A stretch of 27,717 nt of DNA from Flemingiibacterium sp045632605 (GTDB lineage: Bacteria; Bacillota; Clostridia; Oscillospirales; CAG-272): NCBI GenBank assembly GCA_045632605.1, contig JAZQXA010000118.1, forward strand, positions 1-27,717. Reading direction: 5' to 3'. The notes under the pieces are model-generated. The model did not search any database and had not been told where the DNA came from. It was given only the letters and a program-made list of their open reading frames with translations. Both the position numbers and the translations under genes were made by a program. Shown piece after piece: positions 7,527-15,070 of this stretch (position 1 is the stretch's first letter; every line of letters begins with the position of its first letter).

Positions 7527-8374
7527 TAAGACTCACTTGAGAAGTCGGTTACAAGGTCATTGGTAAGACCGTACTTTTCAGCAAGCTCTGCAAGCTTACC
7601 GCTTTCGGAAAGTGCAACGATAGCTTCGTTGATCTTTGCGGTGAGATCACTTCCCTTGCGTGCGCCGATAGCATAAACCTCAGCCTCAGGCTGTACTGCA
7701 TCGTTGATAGAAAGGTCAGTATAGTCGCCAACACCAACCATAGCCTTAGCCATCTGATAGTCGATTACAGCAAAGTCAGCATTTCCGGAGGAAAGCTCCA
7801 TGAGAGCTGCTGCCTGCGAAGTAAAGGTGGTTACATTAGCTTCGTCACCTGCAAGCTCGATTGCAACACCCTCACCGGAGGAACCGCCCTCTGCAACTGC
7901 CTTCAGGCCTGCAAGAGATTCAGCAGAATTGAGTTCTTCGAGTCTGTCAGCCTTTGTGATAAGGCACTGACGATTTTCGAGATAAGAATATGTAAAGTCT
8001 ACATACTCAGTACGGGAAACGCCGTCGCTCTCAAGACCGTATGTGAAACCGTTCCAGATAAGGTCAATAGCACCGGAGTTGAGCTCCATATACTTGTTAG
8101 GCCAGCTGATAACCTGGAATTTTGCTTCAAGACCGAGCTGTTCAGCAACAGCGGTAGCAAATTCAGTGTCAAATCCAACGAGGTTACCCTCTTCGTCAAA
8201 GTAGTTCATGGGTGCATAAACTGTGATACCGCAGACAAAATAGCCGCGTTCTTCAACTTTTGCAAAATCGCCTGTCTTTGCGTCGTCGCCATTGTTATTG
8301 CCGCAGGAAGCAAAGCCTACAGCCATTGTTAAAAGAAGTAAAAGGGAAAGTGCGAGTGATAAAATACGTTTCAT
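7526..8374 (-). CDS. Amino-acid ABC transporter substrate-binding lipoprotein (SBP_bac_3)
   Basis: The 282-residue protein starts with a lipoprotein signal (MKR, hydrophobic core, FASC lipobox at 21-24), followed by an Asn/Asp-rich linker. The mature part is the two-lobed family-3 binding protein: VCGITVYAPMNYFDEEGNLVG, GFDTEFATAVAEQLG and a FTYSYLENRQ strand. Such proteins capture glutamine, cystine or another polar amino acid outside the membrane; I cannot assign the ligand. It is the first gene of the operon and has a very good promoter at 8433-8461. Confidence 0.93.
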   Translation of the reverse strand: MKRILSLALSLLLLLTMAVGFASCGNNNGDDAKTGDFAKVEERGYFVCGITVYAPMNYFDEEGNLVGFDTEFATAVAEQLGLEAKFQVISWPNKYMELNSGAIDLIWNGFTYGLESDGVSRTEYVDFTYSYLENRQCLITKADRLEELNSAESLAGLKAVAEGGSSGEGVAIELAGDEANVTTFTSQAAALMELSSGNADFAVIDYQMAKAMVGVGDYTDLSINDAVQPEAEVYAIGARKGSDLTAKINEAIVALSESGKLAELAEKYGLTNDLVTDFSSES

Positions 8375-8432
8375 TTTTTGTTCTCCTTTGTTTTTTTAAA
8401 ATGTTACTTTGCTAAAGTATTTTACAAAAAAT

Positions 8433-8461
8433 ATTATACTACACTTTCTCCGATTTGTAAA
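8433..8461 (-). promoter_or_regulatory. Promoter of the amino-acid ABC operon
   Basis: TTTACA, 17 bases and TATAAT are found on the minus strand, about 60 bases upstream of the binding-protein ATG. Confidence 0.8.
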
Positions 8462-8501
8462 GGGGTTTGTCGAATATTTTTAAAGTTTTTCGTTTTTTAA
8501 C

Positions 8502-8538
8502 AAAAAAGCTATCACGGCAAGTTTCCGTGATAGCTTTT
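8502..8538 (-). terminator. Intrinsic terminator of the ten-gene catabolic operon
   Basis: Perfect 14-bp arms (AAAAGCTATCACGG with CCGTGATAGCTTTT, 8504-8517 and 8525-8538) close a 7-base loop. On the minus strand a run of six T residues follows. It lies just after the SDR gene stop at 8553. Confidence 0.9.
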
Positions 8539-8552
8539 GATTCATATAAGAG

Positions 8553-9353
8553 TTACCAAATAGTCCATCCGCCGTCCATGACGAGAGTTGCTCCCGTCAC
8601 ATAATTTGCGGCATCTGAAGCAAGAAATACGACCGGTCCCTTGATATCGTCTTCGTTTGCCCATTTTCCGAGCGGACAGTGCTCGATATAGGTATCAACG
8701 AATTTCTTCGTTTCGGGATTGTCTGAAAGTCCGGGATTAAAGCCCCCGGGAGCAATACAGTTTACACGTATTCCTTTTTTTCCGTAACGGCCTGCCATAT
8801 ATTTGGTCAGACCAACCATTGCCCATTTTTCGGTCGTATAGTTGACCGGCTGGTCGCCCATACTCTCGGGATAAAACGGGAAATGCGGGCAGTCAAGCCC
8901 CCTCATCGAGCTTATATTTACAATACTGCCGCCGCCCTGCTTTTCCATATATCCGATAACAGCCTGCGACAGAATTATCTGCCCGTTGAGATTTGTACTC
9001 GCCGATGCCTGCAGCTTTTCACGCGTTGCCGCCGACAGCGAAACCATATTTCGCCTGTCAACCGCATTGTTGACAAGAATATCAATCCGTCCGAAACGTT
9101 CAGCAACCGCATCCGCAAGAGCCCTAACCGACTCATCGTTTTCGAGATCAAGAGACATTCCCACGGCATCAAGCCCGTCATTGCGAAGCTCTGCCGCCAG
9201 CTCTTCACACTTCTCTTGATTACGAGATGCAATAACAACAGTCGCACCGGCTTCGGCAAGTCCGCGTGAAATACTCGCGCCGTAAAGTCCGCGTCCGCCG
9301 GTTACAATGGCAACACGTCCGTTAAGCGAAAAAAGTTCATTTATGTGCTTCAT
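8553..9353 (-). CDS. SDR-family NAD(P)-dependent oxidoreductase
   Basis: The 266-residue classical short-chain dehydrogenase has a Rossmann start VAIVTGGRGLYG (residues 14-25), a DL pair at 69-70 for adenine binding, NNA at 95-97, a catalytic Ser in NISSM (148-149), and Y172/K176 in the order YTTEK. A C-terminal ATLVMDGGWTIW closes the subunit as in gluconate 5-dehydrogenase-like and other sugar or polyol SDRs. It is the last gene of the block 4 operon, 13 bases after the Cys-rich unknown, with a GAGGTG ribosome binding site. A redox step on a sugar, polyol or keto-sugar intermediate is a reasonable inference; the substrate is not determined. Confidence 0.92.
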   Translation of the reverse strand: MKHINELFSLNGRVAIVTGGRGLYGASISRGLAEAGATVVIASRNQEKCEELAAELRNDGLDAVGMSLDLENDESVRALADAVAERFGRIDILVNNAVDRRNMVSLSAATREKLQASASTNLNGQIILSQAVIGYMEKQGGGSIVNISSMRGLDCPHFPFYPESMGDQPVNYTTEKWAMVGLTKYMAGRYGKKGIRVNCIAPGGFNPGLSDNPETKKFVDTYIEHCPLGKWANEDDIKGPVVFLASDAANYVTGATLVMDGGWTIW

Positions 9354-9366
9354 TTTGACACCTCAC

Positions 9367-10299
9367 TCAAGCGAGCGTATAGCGCGCCGCGCCGGTTTCT
9401 TCGTCGTACGCTTCCATTTTGAATGTAAGTCCTGCTTTTTCAGCCAAAACCTGCATAACAGTTTCAGTTGTATAGCGATACCACGGCGAAACGACTCTGC
9501 CGGTTGCCTTAAGATGCTTCACTGCCGGACAGTACTTCACATTTACCGTGAGAGTCTTGCCGTCACAGATAATTTCATCCGCATCCGGTGTCTTTTCCTT
9601 TTCATAGGTATCACGAATCTTGTCAGCAATCGCCTGAACACCGCGTTTTGCAATGTCGGCAATTTCCTTTTTATATACATTTTCGGTATAACGTCTTAAA
9701 TAATCCTCAACTACCTCAAGACCGTAATTTTCGCCGAGATAATGTATACCCATATTCATGCTGCTGTGGAAATCACGGTGGAAATACTCATTTTCCGAAG
9801 CTCGAACTTCCAGCTTTTCGGTGTTTTCGTCGATTATTACACGTCCGTCAAACACCTTTGGATCATAAATGAGCATCGAACAAGCGGCATGATCTACACC
9901 GTTAAAATTGTAAATATACTTGAGTCCCACCTTTTCTGCCGCAGATCGATAGCTGTCACAGTGCAGGCAGTAGTCATGATACGGTTGAATTCCGATTTCT
10001 TCCTTCAGCTTCAGAAGTCTTCCCTTTGAAGGGCATTTATACATAACATTCATGAACCATCCCGCTTTTTCGTTAAGATAAAGGGTGCAGTCGGATGCCT
10101 CCTCGCTGAGAGTTCCGCACCAGTATGAGAAGCAGCCGCGTATGCCCTCTTTCTTTACGAAATTGATAAGCGGTATACCGTCACCGGTCGGCTCGAAGAG
10201 GTATTTCCAAAAGCGGTCAACCTCATCTCTGCCGTATTTATCTTCAAGATAGGTGAAAAGTTCGCTGTAAGCGGGGATAAATTCTGTACATGAAATCAT
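9367..10299 (-). CDS. Cys/His-rich protein of unknown function
   Basis: I do not recognise this 310-residue soluble protein with confidence. It has no signal peptide or membrane segment. It is unusually rich in Cys and His for a cytoplasmic protein: C56, C61, C71, C89, C111, C114 and C140, with H108, H113 and H137. The HDYCLHCD and DHAAC stretches (108-115 and 137-140) look like metal or catalytic sites. The middle weakly recalls the L-2-amino-thiazoline-4-carboxylate hydrolase family, but I would not name it so without a profile search. The C-terminal third is a separate alpha/beta segment with a CPAVKHL motif. The start follows an AGAGGT ribosome binding site. It sits between NagB-like gene 1 and the SDR, so a role in the same pathway is likely. 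Confidence 0.8.
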   Translation of the reverse strand: MISCTEFIPAYSELFTYLEDKYGRDEVDRFWKYLFEPTGDGIPLINFVKKEGIRGCFSYWCGTLSEEASDCTLYLNEKAGWFMNVMYKCPSKGRLLKLKEEIGIQPYHDYCLHCDSYRSAAEKVGLKYIYNFNGVDHAACSMLIYDPKVFDGRVIIDENTEKLEVRASENEYFHRDFHSSMNMGIHYLGENYGLEVVEDYLRRYTENVYKKEIADIAKRGVQAIADKIRDTYEKEKTPDADEIICDGKTLTVNVKYCPAVKHLKATGRVVSPWYRYTTETVMQVLAEKAGLTFKMEAYDEETGAARYTLA

Positions 10300-10322
10300 T
10301 TGAGTTACCTCTTTTCAATAAA

Positions 10323-11288
10323 TTAATATTGGAAATAAGGATCCTCCACAATAGTAGCCGCAGAGCTTTCGCCGAAGTATACATCGGTGGGCTTGTCACG
10401 AAGCTGGAGCACAGAGCCGGGAACCTCCTGGTTCGGCTTGCCGAAAATGCACATACGCGATGTGATTCTCTGCCATGAAACGTATGTTCCTGCTGTGGTA
10501 AGCGAATGGAAGTCCATAACATACTTCGCTCTCATTGCCTCTCTTGGGCCAATCATTGCGCCCTTCGGTGGTACGTTTGCGATATCGCCCGAGCAACCGA
10601 ACGAGCCGTGAAGCGAGTTCTGAGCAATGGTGAGCATATGAAGGTTAGCAACCTTTGCACCCTGATCAAGATATTCTTCCATAGTCGGCTTGAACCAGTC
10701 GTCAACCGGGTCAATGAACGCAAGGTGACCGGGCCAACCGGGACCAAAGTATACAACGTCAGCATCACCGTCAGCCTCAATCATCTTCGAGAAGTCGGGA
10801 GTGGTCTTATTGCTGTGATAGATGAAGTTCTCCTCCTTGAAGCCGAGATCAAGAATGTTTGCAACCATGAAGCGGTAGAAAGCATTACCGAAGCCTGCTT
10901 TATATGTAAGAGGAGCAATGTTGCCGTCCTCGTCTGCCCACTCGTCCATCATATAGAACTTGACGTTGCGGCAGTTTGTGCCGAGCTGACGGAGAATGTA
11001 TGCCGCCTTGCGGTATTCAGGTCCGGGGTTCGGCATGATCATGACACACTGCTTGTCATATCTGTCCGAATCAACAATTCTCTTTACGATATCGGCAACA
11101 ATGAGGGTTTCAATATCGTCGTCCTTAACAAGATGAAGCGTCATAGAATCCGCATTAGGATGCTTCTTGCCATCCAGTGCGGCAATATCCTCATATGTTA
11201 TCTTGCGTACACGATCAAGATCCTCCTGATCCTTGAAGGGGTAAAAATCTGCGGGTTTAAATGTGAAGTTATCATTTCCAAAAATCAT
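10323..11288 (-). CDS. NagB-like (sugar-phosphate isomerase/deaminase fold) protein, copy 1
   Basis: I choose the ATG at 11288, after AAGGAGAAAGAATT; this gives 321 residues, matching its 320-residue paralogue next door. An upstream in-frame ATG at 11324 lacks such a site. The NagB fold is recognised from FYMMDEWAD (NagB has FNMDEY), GPGWPGHLAFIDP (NagB has GIGPDGHIAFNEP), PKGAMIGPREAM and the ILQL-type end (here VLQLRDKP). Two functional motifs are altered. The phosphate-binding GSTP loop reads MPNPGPEY, and Asp141 and Glu148 of E. coli NagB are Pro and Asp, while His143 is kept. It therefore probably does not perform ordinary glucosamine-6-phosphate deamination. It lies 96 bases after copy 2. 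Confidence 0.85.
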   Translation of the reverse strand: MIFGNDNFTFKPADFYPFKDQEDLDRVRKITYEDIAALDGKKHPNADSMTLHLVKDDDIETLIVADIVKRIVDSDRYDKQCVMIMPNPGPEYRKAAYILRQLGTNCRNVKFYMMDEWADEDGNIAPLTYKAGFGNAFYRFMVANILDLGFKEENFIYHSNKTTPDFSKMIEADGDADVVYFGPGWPGHLAFIDPVDDWFKPTMEEYLDQGAKVANLHMLTIAQNSLHGSFGCSGDIANVPPKGAMIGPREAMRAKYVMDFHSLTTAGTYVSWQRITSRMCIFGKPNQEVPGSVLQLRDKPTDVYFGESSAATIVEDPYFQY

Positions 11289-11304
11289 AATTCTTTCTCC
11301 TTTT

Positions 11305-11323
11305 TGTCCCAAATGAGGGGACA
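11305..11323 (-). other. Small hairpin in front of NagB-like copy 1
   Basis: TGTCCC and GGGACA flank a 7-base loop a few bases upstream of the AAGGAG site. It lies in the 96-base gap between the two NagB-like genes and could affect translation or mRNA processing. Confidence 0.35.
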
Positions 11324-11384
11324 TTATTTTATTTTGTGTCGGAACTGACCGAATGGCAGTCAGCCCTTTATGTGTGCTTTTTTA

Positions 11385-12347
11385 TTAATACTGGAAGAAG
11401 TAGTCGGGTTTGATTGTAGCCGCATTCTGCTCACTCATGAATACATGAGTTGGCTTATCGCGAAGCTGAAGAATGGATGCGGGAACCTCCTGGCTGGGCT
11501 TTCCGAATATGCAAAGACGGGATGTAAGTCTCTGCCATGTAACGTGTGTGCCTGCGGTGGTGATACCGTGGAAGTCGTAAACCTCTTTCGCCTTCATAGC
11601 ATCTCTCGGGCCCATCATTGCACCCTTCGGCGGAACCTTTGCGATATCGCCGGAGCAGCCGAATGAGCCGTGGAGGGAGTTCTGTGCGATTGTAAGCGGA
11701 TGGAGGCTTGCAACCTTTGCGCCCTGAGCGAGATATTCTTCCATAGTCGGCTTGTACCAATCCTCAACAGGGTCGATGAATGCGAGGTGACCGGGCCAAC
11801 CGGGACCGGAATAAACAATATCTGCCTCGCCGTCAGCCTCAAGCATCTTAGAGTAGTCGGGAGTAGTCTTATTGCTGTGATAGATGAAGTTTTCTTCCTT
11901 GAAGCCAAGCTCGAGAATTTCGGAAACCATAAAACGGTAGAAAGCATTACCGAAGCCCTGCTTGTAAGAAAGCGGAGCAACATTTCCGTCTTCGTCTGCC
12001 CACTCGTCCATCATGTAGAACTTAACATTACGGCAGTTAACCTTGAGCTTCTTAAGAATGTGTGCAACCTGGATATAGCCGGTGTTGGGGTTTGGCATAA
12101 TCATTACGCACTTCTTGTCATATCTGTCCGAGTCAACAATGCGCTGTACCATATCTGCAACCATTACGATACTGAGCTCCTCGGGACGGGGCAGATGAAT
12201 GTGCATTGAGGGAGAGGTGGGATGCTTGCCGTTCATAGCCACGATATCTTCATATGTGATGGCACGAACGCGTGCGATGTCCTCAACATCCTTAAAAGGA
12301 TAAAAATCTGCGGGCTTAAATTTGAAGGTGTCGGGTCCGTTAATCAT
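11385..12347 (-). CDS. NagB-like (sugar-phosphate isomerase/deaminase fold) protein, copy 2
   Basis: The 320-residue paralogue of copy 1 is roughly 70% identical by eye along its whole length. The start follows AAGGAGGATC. It has the same signature changes: MPNPNTGY in place of the GSTP phosphate loop, YMMDEWADEDG kept, and GPGWPGHLAFIDP with Pro at the Asp141 position and Asp at Glu148. Both copies share a long insert SLHGSFGCSGDIA with a Cys, which is absent from my memory of NagB. The pair may form a heteromer or act on two related substrates. The gene follows a ceramidase-like remnant at 12370-12558. Confidence 0.85.
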   Translation of the reverse strand: MINGPDTFKFKPADFYPFKDVEDIARVRAITYEDIVAMNGKHPTSPSMHIHLPRPEELSIVMVADMVQRIVDSDRYDKKCVMIMPNPNTGYIQVAHILKKLKVNCRNVKFYMMDEWADEDGNVAPLSYKQGFGNAFYRFMVSEILELGFKEENFIYHSNKTTPDYSKMLEADGEADIVYSGPGWPGHLAFIDPVEDWYKPTMEEYLAQGAKVASLHPLTIAQNSLHGSFGCSGDIAKVPPKGAMMGPRDAMKAKEVYDFHGITTAGTHVTWQRLTSRLCIFGKPSQEVPASILQLRDKPTHVFMSEQNAATIKPDYFFQY

Positions 12348-12369
12348 AATTAATGATCCTCCTTAAAAA

Positions 12370-12558
12370 TTATTTAATTTTCTCGACTGTGTCGAGTATC
12401 TTTTCAATCATGTGGCGACCAAATTTTTCACCGATTATAGATGTATCGGTTTCATAACCGCCAAAAGTAAGTGATTCAGGTGTATACATATAGCCGGGCA
12501 AACAGCCGTTTGTGGTTTCGTTACCGATAACCGTACAAAGCCTGCCGTGGCTCTGAAA
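12370..12558 (-). pseudogene. C-terminal remnant of a second ceramidase-like gene
   Basis: The frame ending at the TAA of 12370-12372 encodes about 62 codons that align without gaps to the C-terminus of the intact gene at 12569-13903. Shared blocks include LPGYMYTPESL and GGYETDTS, and VEKIK matches VERVK at the very end. No start codon, ribosome binding site or N-terminal part exists; homology fades just before the intact gene's stop. The DNA is clearly diverged, so the duplication is old. The likely history is duplication of a ceramidase-like gene followed by deletion of the 5' part. The fragment fills most of the 221-base gap ahead of NagB-like copy 2. Confidence 0.85.
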
Positions 12559-12568
12559 TAGAACGAAA

Positions 12569-13903
12569 TTACTTTACGCGCTCAACAACCTCAAGTACAG
12601 TATTAACAACCTTGCGTCCGAATCCGGGAGCAAGCATCGATGTATCGGTTTCGTAGCCGCCAACAACAAGTGATTCAGGAGTGTACATATAGCCGGGGAG
12701 GTCACCGTTGGTAAGCTCGTTTACAACAACCATGCCGAAGCCTGCCATAGCCTTTATGTAAAGTCCGTATTCAACAAACGCTTCACCAGGGAAGCCTACA
12801 ACGCAAACTCCGCCGATGTTGAAAACCTGAATTTCCGCAGGATTCTCGTCTTCGAGCATTTCGATCTTAACGCCCTTATTCTGCAGCTTAACATAACCGA
12901 GCTGATTCTCCGAGCCGAGGCACTTAAGGTTTGCATTCTGCCAGAGATAATATTCATCGCGGTTTGTGGACTGACCGTATTTTGCGTAAAGCTCCTTATA
13001 AACCGCAGTGTCATGCTCAACCTGCTTGATAAGCTCTTCCTCTGTACCGAAGCTGCGAAGATCAATCTCAATTTCAGTGGATGCAGCCTTGATTTCAAAA
13101 TCGTTCATCCAGTTAGCCTTTTCGATAACAGTGCAGGCAGCCTTACCGATAGCACGTCCAACGCGCTCCGCTTCGTCGTAGCTTTCACCCTGACGGTAGT
13201 AACGGCTCGACTGGTTGCCCGAGCATCCCTGCGAGAAGCCGGTGAGTGCATCGGTGTAAACTTCCTCAATCTGCATTTTGAGGTAAGCCGGATAGTCTGC
13301 GGTGCAGAGTGTGCTCCACTCATGAATAAACGTCGGATGGAGAGTATAGTTTACAAGTGCGCCGCGAACAACGTCCTTTGTGTCCTTAACAGCCATAACG
13401 GAAACAAGCGGATCGTGAGGGCCGCCGGGCATACGGCGGTTTCCGCCGACTCCCGATTCAGCACCGCAGATTGCAGTGCCGTAAGCAAAGTATGCATCAA
13501 ATGCATTTGTCTTTGCTGTCACGATAAGGTCAACGAGCTTGTCAATAACGCTGTTGATATATTCCATCGGCTGCTTTCTGCCCTTTTCGAGGTCTTCGAC
13601 ATCAATGAATCCCGAAGCTGCAGGTCCCGAGTGAGTATGTGAGCAGCTGAACATAATGTTAGCGCCCTTGATGCCGCACTTTTCTTCTGCTCTGCGGCGA
13701 ACCTCTGCGGCATAAATCTTCGAGAAGAACAAGAGATCGAGTGTAATCATTGCAACAGCTTCCTTGCCGTTGTCAAGGTACATACAAGCCGCATAAAGCG
13801 GATCATGTGCTCCGGTGTTGTGTCTGGGATAATGAGGATAACCCTCGAGCTCCAATCCAAGCGGAGGTGTAATATCCGCACGTGTCATTCCTGCTTTTAA
13901 CAT
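12569..13903 (-). CDS. Neutral/alkaline ceramidase-like hydrolase (N-terminal domain family)
   Basis: The 444-residue protein starts with GMTRADITPPLG, typical of the neutral/alkaline ceramidase N-terminal-domain family. It carries the zinc-site stretch FSCSHTHSGP (H89, H91), a second His in NYTLHPTF, and SQGCSGNQSSR, where true ceramidases have GDVSPN. The family hydrolyses amide-linked acyl groups. There is no signal peptide and it is shorter than secreted ceramidases (about 650 residues, with a C-terminal immunoglobulin-like domain). A cytoplasmic amidase on a small N-acyl substrate is therefore more likely than ceramide hydrolysis. It is 15 bases after the deacetylase gene, and a remnant of a second copy follows it. 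Confidence 0.85.
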   Translation of the reverse strand: MLKAGMTRADITPPLGLELEGYPHYPRHNTGAHDPLYAACMYLDNGKEAVAMITLDLLFFSKIYAAEVRRRAEEKCGIKGANIMFSCSHTHSGPAASGFIDVEDLEKGRKQPMEYINSVIDKLVDLIVTAKTNAFDAYFAYGTAICGAESGVGGNRRMPGGPHDPLVSVMAVKDTKDVVRGALVNYTLHPTFIHEWSTLCTADYPAYLKMQIEEVYTDALTGFSQGCSGNQSSRYYRQGESYDEAERVGRAIGKAACTVIEKANWMNDFEIKAASTEIEIDLRSFGTEEELIKQVEHDTAVYKELYAKYGQSTNRDEYYLWQNANLKCLGSENQLGYVKLQNKGVKIEMLEDENPAEIQVFNIGGVCVVGFPGEAFVEYGLYIKAMAGFGMVVVNELTNGDLPGYMYTPESLVVGGYETDTSMLAPGFGRKVVNTVLEVVERVK

Positions 13904-13918
13904 AATAATAACCTTCCT

Positions 13919-15070
13919 TTATTTTATGAATTTGCCTTTCAGCATAACATTTTCAACATTAAATCCGTCATCGACAATAACTATGTCGGCTCTCTTTCCG
14001 ACAGCAATGCTTCCGAGTTCACTGCCCATACCAACGGCTCTCGCCGGATTGCGTGACGCCATAAGGAACGCATCGTTTATACTGCATCCGATATGCTTTC
14101 TCACGTTTGCGCAAGCCTTGTCAAGAGTCAGCTTGCTTCCGCAGAGTCCTCCGCTCGGATCAAACTGCAGGTCGGTAATATGAGCAAATTCCGGCGGTGT
14201 CGGCTCATCGCTGACATAGCTGTCGGAAATAAGTACAACCTTGTCAATGCCCTTGACGGAAATTATAAATTCCTGCATATCTGCCGGAACGTGAATTCCC
14301 TGCGAGTCGCATATCATCTCACAGTAAATATCTTTGTCCATAAGACAAGCCTCGTCCGGACCGCAGCTTCTCGTCCCCTCACTTGCCGGAGTAGGACGTC
14401 CGGTTGCGTTCATGCAATGCGTCTGAAGACCGATGCCGTACTTTTTGAGTGCCTTAACCTGTGCCGGCGTTGCTTCACTGTGACCGACTGCAATAACCGC
14501 ATCGGGATTAACGAGCTTCGCCTTTGTAAGAAACGGCTCAATGCCCTCTCTTTCGGGAGCGATTGCCCAAACCCTTGCAGCTTTTCCTGCTGCTTCAACA
14601 ACCTCGGCATAATCCTCGGCTTTAATCTCGCCTCTCCACTTGTTATTCTCAAGCTGCGCACCGTATATGGGGTTCATATACGGGCCTTCCATATAGAAGC
14701 CGCCAATCGCATTGCCTGACATTCCCTGACCCATTGCCGCTTTTATGCGTTCGATTGCCGCAAGGAATTCAGGCTTGGTAAGGTCGTAATAAAGCGTTGC
14801 AAGAACTGTGGTTTCTCCGTGAGCAAGAAAATGCTCTGCCGCGGCAAGGGGATTTTCATAGAAGAAATGTCCGTTTCCGCCGTGAACGTGGATATCTATA
14901 AATCCGGGGCCGACATATTTGCCTTTTGCATCATAACAGACCGCAGATTCGGGAATGGCGATTTCATCAGCTTTACCCACAGCCGCAATACGCTCACCGT
15001 CAATAAGTATAACGCCGTTGTCGATTATTTCATATTCAAGCACAACACGTGCATTTTTTATAGCCGTCAT
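13919..15070 (-). CDS. N-acetylglucosamine-6-phosphate deacetylase family protein (NagA-like)
   Basis: I start at the ATG at 15070, which overlaps the kinase stop by four bases (ATGA) and follows GGAGGCGAACGC; this gives 383 residues, normal for NagA. The amidohydrolase metal and active-site residues are in place: H61 and H63 in GFIDIHVHGG, E128 in FYMEGPYMN, H197 in VGHSEAT, H218 in QTHCMNATG, and D283 in ISDSYV. The HxH pair is intact. The family removes acetate from N-acetyl amino sugar 6-phosphates. In this context the kinase product is the likely substrate, but the true sugar is unknown because the NagB-like partners are not canonical. Confidence 0.92.
   Translation of the reverse strand: MTAIKNARVVLEYEIIDNGVILIDGERIAAVGKADEIAIPESAVCYDAKGKYVGPGFIDIHVHGGNGHFFYENPLAAAEHFLAHGETTVLATLYYDLTKPEFLAAIERIKAAMGQGMSGNAIGGFYMEGPYMNPIYGAQLENNKWRGEIKAEDYAEVVEAAGKAARVWAIAPEREGIEPFLTKAKLVNPDAVIAVGHSEATPAQVKALKKYGIGLQTHCMNATGRPTPASEGTRSCGPDEACLMDKDIYCEMICDSQGIHVPADMQEFIISVKGIDKVVLISDSYVSDEPTPPEFAHITDLQFDPSGGLCGSKLTLDKACANVRKHIGCSINDAFLMASRNPARAVGMGSELGSIAVGKRADIVIVDDGFNVENVMLKGKFIK

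Noticed and set aside
10506..11348. 280-codon plus-strand frame opposite NagB-like copy 1 (and 11670-12209 opposite copy 2)
   Set aside because: Long antisense frames are a by-product of codon use in both paralogues; the minus-strand proteins have clear family motifs and ribosome binding sites.
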